Part shown: positions 1 to 9,889 of the stretch, piece after piece
Layout of the letters: each line of letters starts with the position of its first letter
How positions within the stretch are numbered: position 1 is the stretch's first letter
Source of the DNA: Ilex aquifolium
Taxonomy: Eukaryota; Streptophyta; Magnoliopsida; Aquifoliales; Aquifoliaceae
Length of the DNA stretch: 64,000 nucleotides
Reading direction: 5' to 3'
NCBI GenBank assembly: GCA_951799425.1
Contig: OX637394.1
Span: 43,015,642 to 43,079,641, forward strand
Position numbers and translations under genes: made by a program
Notes under the pieces: generated by a model
Seen by the model: the letters and a program-made list of their open reading frames with translations, nothing else
Told to the model about the DNA's origin: nothing
Database searches by the model: none

Positions 1-222
1 AAAGTTACAATTCATAAGAGAGAAGTTATAACTGCTCAAGGGGATTATGATCGATCACAGATATACATGATCGATCATAGATTTTCCCTGAGCAGTTGTA
101 ACTTCTCCCTTATGAGTTATAACTTGATATTTAAAAGTTGTAATTTTCGTATCAATTCTAATCTATCATGATCGATCATGACATTTAAAAATTATAATTT
201 ACACCTCAAAAAAATTATAACA
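1..222. mobile_element. Left part of a Mutator-like MITE interrupted by the LTR retrotransposon
   Basis: This stretch matches the body of the element at 27689-28023: both carry repeated TGATCGATCA palindromes, CCCTTATGAGTT and GTAACTT-type motifs in the same order. Its right end reappears after the LTR element at 13907-13973, so the retrotransposon landed inside it. The left end lies outside the window. It has no coding potential. The interior is rich in short inverted repeats, as expected for a non-autonomous foldback element. Assignment to the Mutator type rests on the related copies, which have shared end sequences and 9-bp flanking duplications. Confidence 0.6.
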
Positions 223-954
223 TGATGATACTTAAAATAAACCTCAGACACGAGCTCAGGAAAAGAGCTCAGCTCTGGAGGACAGGGAAGATAAACCGAG
301 CTCACCCAGCCACGGTCTGAGCTCGACCAGTCAACACTTGTACTCCCAGCTGAAGACACAAGGTGATAAATGTTAAGAGGACAGCAAGTCGACAGCAGAT
401 ACCATCATAAGGAGAATGAAACCAATCCAAAACATGAAATCTGCAACCAACCACGATCCTCTCCTAAAATCAAGGAGAGGATCCCATAGAGAAAGGCGAA
501 GATTTATACCAGGAGGAGGCCTTTGAAAGCCGGCCGAATGGATTTTAAGCGATCCCGGGATTATAGATGGAGGTAGGGCTTGATCCCTTCAATATAGGAT
601 ATAACTCCGGATTAGAGGTAAGCATGAGGCTATAAAAGGGAAGGACAGCCTCCATTGGGAAGAGAGAGCGATTGGAAACCCTAATACCCTGAATATTCTA
701 TTGTAACACGTTCAACTTGATCAATAAGATTGATGGGAGCCATCTAACTCCAGGACAGAGTGGACTAGCCGAGCTCAGGCCGGTGAACCACTATAATCTC
801 GTTTTGGTGCCACCCCCTTCCTCACATCCCCTAAATATCATACCGCATTATCAAGCATAGGCCTTGTAGCCCAGAGATCGTACTTAGCTCTACACAAATC
901 ATTCACATTAGATGACCCTGGTCCCTAGCTCATACGCGTAGATTTACGCCATCA
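223..954 (+). repeat. 5' long terminal repeat
   Basis: It begins TGATGATAC and ends CGCCATCA, giving the usual TG...CA ends. It equals 13175-13906 in length (732 bp), with 11 substitutions. A TATA-like TATAAAA lies at 631-637, with transcription expected shortly downstream. It should drive the plus-strand gag-pol RNA. Confidence 0.95.
631..637 (+). promoter_or_regulatory. Probable TATA box of the 5' LTR
   Basis: TATAAAA follows GAGGC and is conserved unchanged in the 3' LTR at 13583-13589. Its position about 320 bp before the LTR end fits a U3 promoter. No start-site data are available. Confidence 0.5.
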
Positions 955-957
955 GTT

Positions 958-975
958 TGGCGCCGTCTGTGGGAA
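958..975 (+). other. Primer-binding site for minus-strand DNA synthesis
   Basis: TGGCGCCGTCTGTGGGA begins three bases after the 5' LTR. It starts with TGG, the complement of the tRNA CCA end. The first nine bases fit the 3' end of a plant tRNA-Asp, but the rest diverges, so the tRNA assignment is tentative. TGGCGCCGT-type sites are usual in plant gypsy elements. Confidence 0.65.
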
Positions 976-1016
976 CGACTGTTCCTGTTACAAGTAAGCT
1001 GATTCCTCAGTGACTG

Positions 1017-2792
1017 ATGGTAACAACTCGAAATATGAGCAGAAGTCAAACAAACCTACCACGAATGCAAGATCAGCAGGAAGCCACCAACGGCAGACAA
1101 CCCGGGAACATCCAGGAGGCGAATTCCACCATTAATAACGAGTTGGAGGCCCTTCGCCTCGTCAACCAACGATTGCTAAAGGAAAATGCAGAGCTATCAA
1201 AGCTTGTACAACGCCCACAGGAGGCACGATCGGCCCAAGAAGGCCAGGATAACCCCCCTTACAGGGAACGGCGACACTGGGACCCCCTCAGAGAGGTTGA
1301 CGAAGGAGGAGAAAGTAGCCAGACCAGGGGGCATGCTCCTTATATACCCCCTAGGAATGGCCATAACGACGAGATGCAAAGTCAGAACGACGGGGGCGAT
1401 AGGGATGATTCTTTCCCTTATCCACCGGACAGGAAAGAGCAGCGCTGGGAACAACGCTTCAAAGACATCCAACAAGAGCTCAGCCACATGAAGGAGGCTG
1501 TAAAGAGTAAGGCTCCGGTTACAATGGACGTCCTAGTGCAGCAAACCGAGTCCCCATTCACCACTGGAGTGCTACACTTTCCCCTTCCACCAAAATTCAG
1601 GATGCCACAAGTAGAGGTCTTTGATGGGACGAAAGATCCCGTAGATCACCTCAACACTTACAAAAACCAGATGGAGTTGCATGGATACCAGGATCCCGTA
1701 CGTTGCAGAGCTTTTGCCATCATATTGAAAGGCTCTGCCTTAGCCTGGTTTCACAGGCTCCCACCAGCCTCGATCTCATCTTTTAAAGAGCTCTCCATAG
1801 CTTTCGTATCTCACTTTATAGGAGCCCGGATATACAGAAAGCCAAGCTACCACCTGCTGAACGTGAAGCAAGGTCCCCAAGAGAACCTGATGTCTTATGT
1901 CCAAAGGTTTAACTCGGAGACATTGAAGGTAGACGTCCCAGACGAAAAATTCGCCATAACTGCTTTCATTGCAGGGTTGGGAGTGCAATCAAAGGACTTG
2001 ATGTTCTCTATATCAAAGAACTCTCAGGCAAGCATGACTGAGGTGCTAGCCAAGGCAGAGAAGTATATAAATGGCGAAGAGGCACTCCTTTCTAAAGTAG
2101 GAGGAACATCCTCACGAAAGGAGAAGGAAAAAGAGGAGAAGAGAAAGGACAGGAGTCCCAGGAAGGAAAAAGGGCGAGAAAGGTCTCCCAGAAGAGATAG
2201 GGACCGCTCGCCAAAAAGAAGAGGAAATGTCAGAGATCGCCTGGGCCCCATGCAGCCTGAACTGCAGCCCAGATATGGACCCCAGCGATTCACCCCACTC
2301 ACTGCCGCTGTATCGCAAGTTCTGTATGAGGTCCAAAACGAGAAGTTCTTAAGATGGCCACCTCGGATGAAGGCAGATCCAGCCAAAAGAGACCCCACCA
2401 AGTACTGCGATTACCATAGAGATCATGGTCACCACACTGATGACTGCATTCAATTAAAGAAGGAGATCGAGTTTTTGATCCAACGAGGTCAATTACGTCG
2501 TTTTGTAGCCAATGACAACCAGAACCGAGCTCTTCCACTTCCACCACCCCGACAGCAGGCACCTGCACCGCACCAGCAGCCTCTAGGGGAGATCAGAGTA
2601 ATATCAGGAGGGTTCGCAGGAGGCGGAGAGTCCAGCTCAGCCAGGAAAGCACACCTTCGACGAATCAGAGCCGAAGAAGCTCTGGAAGTGCACGCTGTGT
2701 CCAAGGTACCACGTTTGGATACAACTATCACTTTTTCAGACGCTGATCTGCAGGGATGCCAGTATCCACATGATGATCCATTGGTGGTATGA
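1017..2792 (+). CDS. gag: Retrotransposon Gag polyprotein (Tat type)
   Basis: This 591-residue frame would form the virus-like particle. An N-terminal coiled-coil stretch (about residues 38-65) precedes a retrotransposon gag domain (about 195-320) containing the FDGTKDP, GSALAWF and QGPQENLMSYVQRF signatures. A Lys/Arg/Glu/Ser-rich basic region follows (about 365-410). A zinc-knuckle-like motif, CDYHRDHGHHTDDC, lies near 465. In related elements gag and pol are often read in one frame. Here a TGA at 2790-2792 separates gag from the protease, which continues in the same frame. That TGA could be a lesion or a natural stop needing readthrough; with two further breaks in pol, a lesion is more likely. 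Confidence 0.88.
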   Translation: MVTTRNMSRSQTNLPRMQDQQEATNGRQPGNIQEANSTINNELEALRLVNQRLLKENAELSKLVQRPQEARSAQEGQDNPPYRERRHWDPLREVDEGGESSQTRGHAPYIPPRNGHNDEMQSQNDGGDRDDSFPYPPDRKEQRWEQRFKDIQQELSHMKEAVKSKAPVTMDVLVQQTESPFTTGVLHFPLPPKFRMPQVEVFDGTKDPVDHLNTYKNQMELHGYQDPVRCRAFAIILKGSALAWFHRLPPASISSFKELSIAFVSHFIGARIYRKPSYHLLNVKQGPQENLMSYVQRFNSETLKVDVPDEKFAITAFIAGLGVQSKDLMFSISKNSQASMTEVLAKAEKYINGEEALLSKVGGTSSRKEKEKEEKRKDRSPRKEKGRERSPRRDRDRSPKRRGNVRDRLGPMQPELQPRYGPQRFTPLTAAVSQVLYEVQNEKFLRWPPRMKADPAKRDPTKYCDYHRDHGHHTDDCIQLKKEIEFLIQRGQLRRFVANDNQNRALPLPPPRQQAPAPHQQPLGEIRVISGGFAGGGESSSARKAHLRRIRAEEALEVHAVSKVPRLDTTITFSDADLQGCQYPHDDPLVV

Positions 2793-5700
2793 GCTGTGGT
2801 GGCTAATAGAACCGTTTATCGGGTCCTAATCGATAACGGGAGCTCGACGGATATCATTTTCGCACCTGCGTTTGACAAGATGGACATAGGAAGGGAGAGA
2901 CTCGAGCCAGTAAACACTCACTTGCTGGGATTCTCCGGGGAAAGGGTGCTCCCCCTAGGTTCGATCCAGCTCGTGCTCACCCTAGGGGACCCGCCTTGCC
3001 AAGCCACTACCACGGTGAAATTCCTAGTAGTCGATGCACCATCTGCATACAACATCTTGCTTGGAAGGCCATCCCTTAATTCTGTGAAGGCAATCCCATC
3101 TGCCTATCACTTAGTCGTGAAATTCCCTACAGATAATGGAATCGAGGTAGTCCGAGGAGACCAGCGTATAGCGAGGGAGTGCTATATGGCTTCTATAAAA
3201 AGAAAGGAGGTTGAGAACATCCAACTGGACAAACTCGACATGAGAGATGAAATGGAGACAAGGCCAATGCCATCGGAAGAGCTGGAACCAGTTCAGCTTG
3301 ATGAAAAGCCAGAACACCTCGTTTATGTGGGTTTCAGACTGAACGCTGAGCTCAAAGGACTCCTCATCCAGTTCCTAAAAGAGAATATAGGAGTGTTTGC
3401 TTGGAAGCAAGAAGACATGGAGGGAATTGATCCTTCGGTTATTTCCCATAAGCTAAGTGTGAGCCCAACTTGCAAACCCATCAAACAGAAGAGGAGGAGC
3501 TTTGCCCCCGAAAGGCAAAGGGCAATCAATGAGGAGGTCAGCAAACTCCTCCATGCCAAGGCTATCGGGAGGTTGATTACCCCATCTGGTTAGCAAATGT
3601 GGTTCTTGTAAAGAAAACCAATGGAAAGTGGCGACTGTGCATTGACTTCACTGATCTCAACCGAGCATGCCTCAAGGATAGCTTTCCCTTGCCTCGGATT
3701 GACCTAATAGTGGATGCCACAGCCGGGCATGAGCTCCTCAGCTTCATGGATGCCTTCTCAGGCTACAACCAAATCAGGATGGACCCCAGCGATCAAGAGA
3801 AGACCTCCTTCGTAACTGAACAAGGAACATACTATTATCAAGTCATGCCCTTCGGGTTGAAGAATGCTGGAGCTACTTACCAGCGCTTGGTGAATAGGAT
3901 GTTCCAAAAGCAAATATGAGCATCCATGGAAGTTTACATTGACGACATGTTAGTAAAGTCACTCAAAGTAGAGCTCCACATCGAGCACTTAGTTGAGTCA
4001 TTCCGAGTCCTAAAGGAGTACAAAATGAAGCTCAACCCTGCGAAATGCGCATTCGGTGTCTCAACAGGGAAGTTTCTGGGTTTCATAGTTAGCAGCCGAG
4101 GAATTGAAGCCAACCCAGAAAAGGTCAGAGCAATGGTGGAAATGCAATCACCATCCAACACAAAAGAGGTGCAACGCTTGACAGGCAGGATAGCTGCCCT
4201 GAGCCGTTTCGTGTCTAGGTCAAGCGATAAATGCCAGCCATTTTTTCAGGTCTTGAAGAAGGCATTCCAGTGGGATGCCAAGTGTGAAGAAGCATTCGGA
4301 GCCCTAAAAAGCTATATGAGCTCTCCCCCCGTTTTGGTAAGCCCTTTAGAAGGGGAAGTCCTCACCCTCTACCTAGCAGTTTCAGATGTTTCGACAAGCG
4401 CAGCGCTGGTTAGGGAGCGAGACAGAGCTCAGCAACCAGTCTATTACTGTAGCAGAGCTCTGAGGGGGGCAGAGGAGAGGTATCCAAAAATAAAAAAACT
4501 TGTTCTAGCCCTGGTTACAACAGCTAGAAGACTTAGACCTTATTTCCAGGCTCATACTATCGAGGTCCCAACAGATCAGCCGTTGAAACAAGTATTGCAT
4601 AAGCCAGAGTCTTCAGGGAGGTTGGTTAAATGGGTCATAGAGCTCAGTGAGTTTGATATCAGATATAAGCCAAGAACTGCCATCAAAGGGCAAATTTTGG
4701 CGGATTTTATCGCAGAGTTCACAGCAGCAGCGCCTATGGAAACCACAGATTTAATACCAGACCTCCCCATATGGAAGCTTTCAGTAGATGGAGCTGTCAA
4801 TGCTCAGGGAAGCGGTGCAGGAATGATCCTGACATCCCCAGAAGGAATAGATGTCGAATATGCCCTCAGATTTGGGTTCAAAGCTTCAAATAATGAGGCA
4901 GAATATGAAGCTGTCATCGCCGGGCTTAATCTTGCTTGTTCTATGGAAGCAGAGCAGTTGGAGATCTGCAGCGACTCTCAACTAGTGGTAAAACAGATAG
5001 AAGAGGCCTACGAAGCAAGAGGCGAAAAGATGGTCCTTTACCTCAAAAAGGTACGAGAAATAATGAAAAAATTTGTGCAGGTTAAGGTCAGACATGTGCC
5101 CAGAGCAGAAAATTCACGAGCAGATGCGTTGGCAAGGTTAGCAACTGCCTCGCAAGAAGACTTGGATAGACTAATACCAGTGGAGCACCTCCCAGAGCCT
5201 TCAGTGAGTATCGAAGAAGAGGACATGCTATCAGTCGAAGCTCAGCCGAGCTGGATGGACCCCATCATAGGGTACCTGCAGAATGAGACTTTGCCAAGTG
5301 ATGCTAAGGAGGCATCCAAGCTAAGGGCCAGGTCAGCCCGATTTTCCTTGCTACAAGGAGGTCTGTACAAGCGTGGATTCTCAACGCCTCTCCTTAAGTG
5401 TGTGGGGGATGAGGATGCCAATTATGTACTCAGAGAGGTACACGAAGGTATATGCGGCAATCACATAGGAGCTCGGGCCTTGGCAGGAAAAGTACTAAGG
5501 CAAGGGTATTTTTGGCCCACCATGCTCAAAAGTGCCACCGACTTAGTAAGAAAATGCAAGACTTGCCAGGAGCATGCCAATGTGTCCCACCATCCTCCCG
5601 AGCTCCTAACCTCGGTGGTAAGCCCATGGCCTTTTCAGCAGTGGGGTTTGGACATTCTGGGACCCCTTCCCACCGGTGTGGGACAGTGCAAGTTTGCCAT

Positions 5701-6487
5701 CATAGGAGTGGATTACTTCACAAAATGGGCAGAGGTCGAACCTTTGACAACAATCACTGAGCAAAAAGTTCAAAACTTCGTTTGGAAATCGATAGTTTGC
5801 AGGTTTGGGGTTCCCAGAGCGGTCGTGTCCGACAACGGAAAGCATTTCGACAATTCGAAATTCAAAAGCTTTTGTGCCGAGCTTGGGATCAAGAACTATT
5901 TCTCAGCTCCTGCACATCCCCAATCCAATGGGCAGGCAGAGGTCACAATCAGAACCATAAAGTCAGCCTTGAAGACCAAACTAGAAAACCTGAAAGGCAA
6001 GTGGGTGGAATATATCCCTGAGGTATTGTGGGCCTACCGGACCACCGTCAGATCTGCAACTCAAGAAACACCCTTTGCTCTGGCCTTTGGAACCGAGGCA
6101 GTAGCCCTTGTGGAGATAGGGCTCCAATCACCAAGGGTGGAATTTGCAGATGCCGAACACAATGATGAATCTCTCATGTTAAACCTCGATCTCTTGGATG
6201 AAAAAAGGGACAGAGCTCTGTATCGTGTCCGCATTTACCAAAGGAAAACTGCAAGGTATTACGACAGGAAGGTAAGGCACCGAAGCTTCAAGGCTGGAGA
6301 CTTGGTACTTAGGAGGCTTCTGCTTGCAAGAAAGGATCCCACGCATGGAAAATTGGGGCCCAACTGGGAAGGGCCCTATATCGTGTCAAGGGTAATCCGA
6401 CCGGGGAATTACGAATTGCAAACAGAGGAGGGAAAGGTCCTACCTCACTCGTGGAATGCCGAGCACCTTAAGAGATTTTTTCAGTAA
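2793..6487 (+). pseudogene. pol: Broken pol: protease, RT, RNase H, Tat-type second RNase H, integrase
   Basis: Protease begins at once with DNGSS near 2833 as active site. Reverse transcriptase follows (about 3450-4250), with FMDAFSGYNQI and the YIDD catalytic box at 3935-3946. Gypsy RNase H lies at about 4390-4720. A second, archaeal-like RNase H domain (WKLSVDG, then ASNNEAEYEAVI, then RADALARLA) lies at about 4768-5140 and marks the Tat lineage. Integrase has an H-H-C-C zinc region (about 5436-5570) and a DDE core with GLDILGP, SDNGKHFD and NGQAEV (about 5645-5945). Breaks: TGA at 2790-2792 between gag and protease; one base missing near 3566, moving the RT into another frame and creating a stop at 3591-3593; an in-frame TGA at 3917-3919 a few codons before YIDD. 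From 3926 to 6487 the frame is open for 853 residues. Confidence 0.92.
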
Positions 6488-6568
6488 GTGTTACTTGTAA
6501 TAGAGCTATTTTTAAATCAGAATGAACAAGTCTTTTATTCACCCTTCAATAGCTTCCAAAGTAAAGGC

Positions 6569-7150
6569 ATGAGCTCTTCATCTCATAAATATACGATAAG
6601 CTTCAAATCTTATAAGTGTAAGATGAGCTCTTCAGCTCATAAATATACAATAAGCTTCAAAGCTTATAAATACAAGATGAGCTTTTCAGCTCATAAATAT
6701 ACGATAAGCTTCAAAGCTTATAAGTGTAAGATGAGCTCTTCAGCTCATAAATATACAATAAGCTTCAAAGCTTATAAATACAAGATGAGCTTTTCAGCTC
6801 ATAAATATACGATAAGCTTCAAAGCTTATAAGTGTAAGATGAGATTTTCAGCTCATAAATATACGATAAGCTTCAAAGCTTATAAGTGTAAGATGAGCTC
6901 TTCAGCTCATAAATATACGATAAGCTTCAAAGCTTATAAATACAAGATGAGCTTTTCAGCTCATAAATATACGATAAGCTTCAAAGCTTATAAATACAAG
7001 ATGAGCTCTTCAGCTCATAAATATACGATAAGCTTCAAAGCTTATGAATACAAGATGAGCTCTTCAGCTCATGGATATACGATAAGCTTCAAAGCTTATA
7101 AATGAAAGATGAGCTCTTCAGCTCATACAAGCTTCAAGGCTCATAAAATT
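6569..7150 (+). repeat. 54-bp tandem repeat, ten full copies plus a partial one
   Basis: Units begin with ATGAGC at 6569, 6623, 6677 and so on every 54 bp to 7055, with a partial copy from 7109. Each unit holds two short palindromic blocks, AAGCTTCAAAGCTT and GAGCTCTTCAGCTC, so the array can fold into hairpins. The period is 18 codons, so the plus strand stays open (6488-7105), but the peptide resembles no family I know. The array lies between the end of pol and the antisense genes, where Tat elements often carry variable repeats. Confidence 0.93.
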
Positions 7151-7262
7151 CAAGACTAGTCTCTTCTTGGAGACACCAACAGTCAAATTCAAGACTGGTC
7201 TCTTCTTGGAGACACCAACAGTCAAATCCAAAGCTGGTCTCTTCCTGGGGACACCAACAATC
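7147..7262 (+). repeat. 39-bp tandem repeat, three copies
   Basis: The unit contains CTGGTCTCTTC followed by GGAGACACCAACA and is repeated three times with few changes directly after the 54-bp array. No coding function is apparent. From here to about 7638 (7263-7638) I see no gene. Confidence 0.8.
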
Positions 7263-7638
7263 TTTCCCCATGACTAGTAGTCCTGGTGCACTGCCTACAC
7301 ACTCGCGGACCCCAATGTGTACAGAACAGCGGATATCACCCGCGTTGTCAGTTGAAGATTAAGGTCTGTACACACAATCTTCTGTTTTCCATCAAGGTTC
7401 GCGGTCAGATCTCTGAAACTAGACAGGAACTAAGGTCAGTGCAAACATGATCTTCTGTTCTCCATCTACGTCCGCGTTCTGAACACCAAGAGCTCATATA
7501 TGGGCATGCATACTCAAGAATAAGAAACCTAGAATTCAGAGTATCCAAGAATATAAACGTTCGGAAAAGTGCGCAAAGAGTCATAGTCTGGTATCATTCA
7601 AGAAAAGAAAGAAAGAAATATACAAGGAAACAAAGATC

Positions 7639-8746
7639 CTAGTCCTTTTTAAGTTGAGACTTCAGCTCAGCAACCTCTTCCTTCAGGCTAGCATTCTCTT
7701 CCTTCAGGCTAGCATTCTCCTTCTTCAGCTCGTCCCTCTCCTGTTCAGCCTTGTGAAGTGAATCAAGAAGCTTCTGACCCATGGAGGTAAGGAAGATGGT
7801 GGACAGAGAGTCAGGTGAAGGGGAGTCATCCCTCTTACGCTTCCTTGAACTCGTGTCGGTGCTCCTATCCTCGTCAGAATCCCCGTCCTCATCAGAATCA
7901 GAGAAAGAGGTCCAGGAAGAGTAAGGAACAGAGGAAAACTCAAACTCAGTAGCCTCAGCCCCAAGCAAATAGAGGTTTGCACTCGTCATCAGCTCGGAAT
8001 AAGTCCTAGACTCCACAAGCAGCAATTCGTTGATATTCACCATCCCTGGTACATCTAGATCAGGTGAACCTGCACAGCAGGGACATAGTAAGAGTATATC
8101 TTCAAAAGGAAGGGTTCAAAAGAGCTCGGCTTGAGCTTACCAATGCGAGAGAAGCTCTTCCAGGACCGAGGAATCCTAGCTTTACGGCAGCAATCCTCAG
8201 GAGACCTCCAGGACTCTCCAGAGGCGAAGAAGAAACGCTTAGACCACCCTTCAGGATTGGAGGGAAGATCTAGAACCAAGTGGCGTAAACTGAAATTCCT
8301 CCAACGGAAGAAACTGAAGCAGGGGCATCATCTTCTTCAATCTCGAAGAAGTATAGAAACTCAGAGACGAAGGGGAACCTGCCAAGGGCATGCAGGCGGC
8401 AGAACAAGAAAAAGCTTACCATAGCAGCCCATCCTCGTGGAGAAAGGCGAGAAGGACACAGGCCATAGTAGGCAAGAACTCGCCCAACAGCCGGATGAAT
8501 GGGAAGGCGAAGTCCCATGTCCAGAGCACCTTCAAAGAAGCAGACTTCCCCTCGAGGGAGGTAGTTGCAGGGCTCGTCGGAGGTAGGGACTCGCAAAGGC
8601 AAGTCAAGATCAGGAAAAAATCGTTTCTTGATATCCACCAAATCAGAAGATTCAAGTATTGAAGGAAACAGGTAGCGACAGTGCCACTTCCATTCGATTC
8701 CAAAGGAGGTGCGTTCCTGGAACAGAGAAGAAGCAGAAGCAGCCAT
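7639..8746 (-). pseudogene. Second antisense Transposase_28-like gene of the retrotransposon, frameshifted
   Basis: On the minus strand a start at 8746 opens a frame with a domain like the plant family Pfam calls Transposase_28 (putative gypsy-type transposon). It holds GALDMGLRLPIHPAVGRVLAYYGLCPSRLSPRGW-like sequence, parallel to the same block in the longer gene at 9890-12531. Near 8330 the reading frame changes; the following frame (RHLVLDLPSNPEGWSKRFFF) is the expected continuation. A canonical donor follows at 8140 (exon end 8141), an acceptor precedes 8069, and the last exon (8069-7639) encodes an acidic Ser/Asp-rich stretch, a basic RKRKRDD patch and a heptad-like coiled coil (about 140 residues). 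The first exon is 606 bp but must be 1 mod 3 to join in frame, which independently shows a one- or two-base shift. It has no known biochemical role. Confidence 0.7.
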
Positions 8747-8948
8747 CGGAAGTGCTGGTATGGAAAAAGATGCAAAAAATCAAGAAGAAAGTCAAGAATA
8801 TTTTATGCAAGAAAGGGAAAGAGGAATTCAACAGATGGTAAGAAGATAGGAAAAGTTGGGAGCTTTTCAGGAAACCAAGAGTCAAGAAAGGGGGAATCAG
8901 TTGAGCTTTTCAGATCGTTTAAGTTTCTTAATTAATGTAGGTAGTTAC

Positions 8949-8999
8949 GGTTATGGAAAGTGGATGCGGTTATGGAAAGTGGTCGCGGTTATGGAAAAC
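8949..8999. repeat. Short direct repeat, about 19 bp, three copies
   Basis: CGGTTATGGAAAGTGG appears twice and a shorter CGGTTATGGAAA once, in tandem. The site lies upstream of the minus-strand gene starting at 8746, in its leader or promoter. The remaining DNA between 8747 and 9889 holds purine-rich GAGCTCA-type sequence and poly-A, with no gene seen. Confidence 0.6.
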
Positions 9000-9889
9000 G
9001 ATTGGAGAAAAAGGCGGGAAAAGAAACTACCCCTCCTATTTGCACTCAAAACAACCTACAAGAATTCTGACCCCACCAAGCAACATATCCTCCATATTTG
9101 AGCTCAGCCCAGTCAAAAACAAGAGCACTTGTATAGCAAGTCTTGAAGGCCTGCAATTCTAAGAGCCCTGCTCACGTTAGAAAGGAAGAGTTCCTGGTGG
9201 GTTCCTCGGTTCATCAAAGAAACTTAACAACATGTAAAAGTTCATAGCCTTGCTTAAAGAAGGCCTAAAGCACTCCTCAAAGCAAGGATGGGGGAAGAGA
9301 AATGTGAAACGTAGAAGAAAGTCTTCTATTCTCAGAAATATGGAGCATTGAAATTTGTTATCTATTTCAGACAAGAGAGCCATGAAGCTCAGAAAGAACC
9401 TTTAGGTTCAAAAAGACGAACTGTATAGCTCAGCAAGAGCTCATAGGCTCGCAAACTCGAGCTATGTAGCTCAGAAGGAGCACACCAGTTCAGAATATCA
9501 AGCTGAGCGGCTCAGAATAAAGAAGAATAGAGACTGGATCCCTAAGAGACCAACTACCGAGCTCAAAAGCTCAGGAGAAGCAGTTGAGCATAACACCAAG
9601 TCTCCTGTACTCTTCAAATCTAGTAATTTTGCTTCAAGAAGTGCACAACACCCCTCAAAGCAAAGGGGTAAGGAGGATATGTGTAAGCATAAAGCAAAAC
9701 AGAGCAAAAAAAAAAAAAAAAAAACAAAGCAAAACAAGTAAGTGTGCAAGCGAAAGTCAAAGGAATACATGAATATGATAAACCAGCAATGGAGAAACAA
9801 GATGAAGACCACAAAGTAGCACAGGGTCCTAGCCCAAGTCAAAGTTACATCTCAAAAAATTCCTTACAAATAATTACAATTAAAAAGAC

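Noticed and set aside
6488..7105. 205-residue open frame across the 54-bp repeats as a repeat protein
   Set aside because: The period is a multiple of three, so any frame without a stop in one unit stays open. The peptide resembles no family, and the region is a non-coding spacer in related elements.
6569..7108. Regular direct repeats as a CRISPR array
   Set aside because: The units are adjacent with no unique spacers, and the DNA is plant nuclear, inside a retrotransposon.
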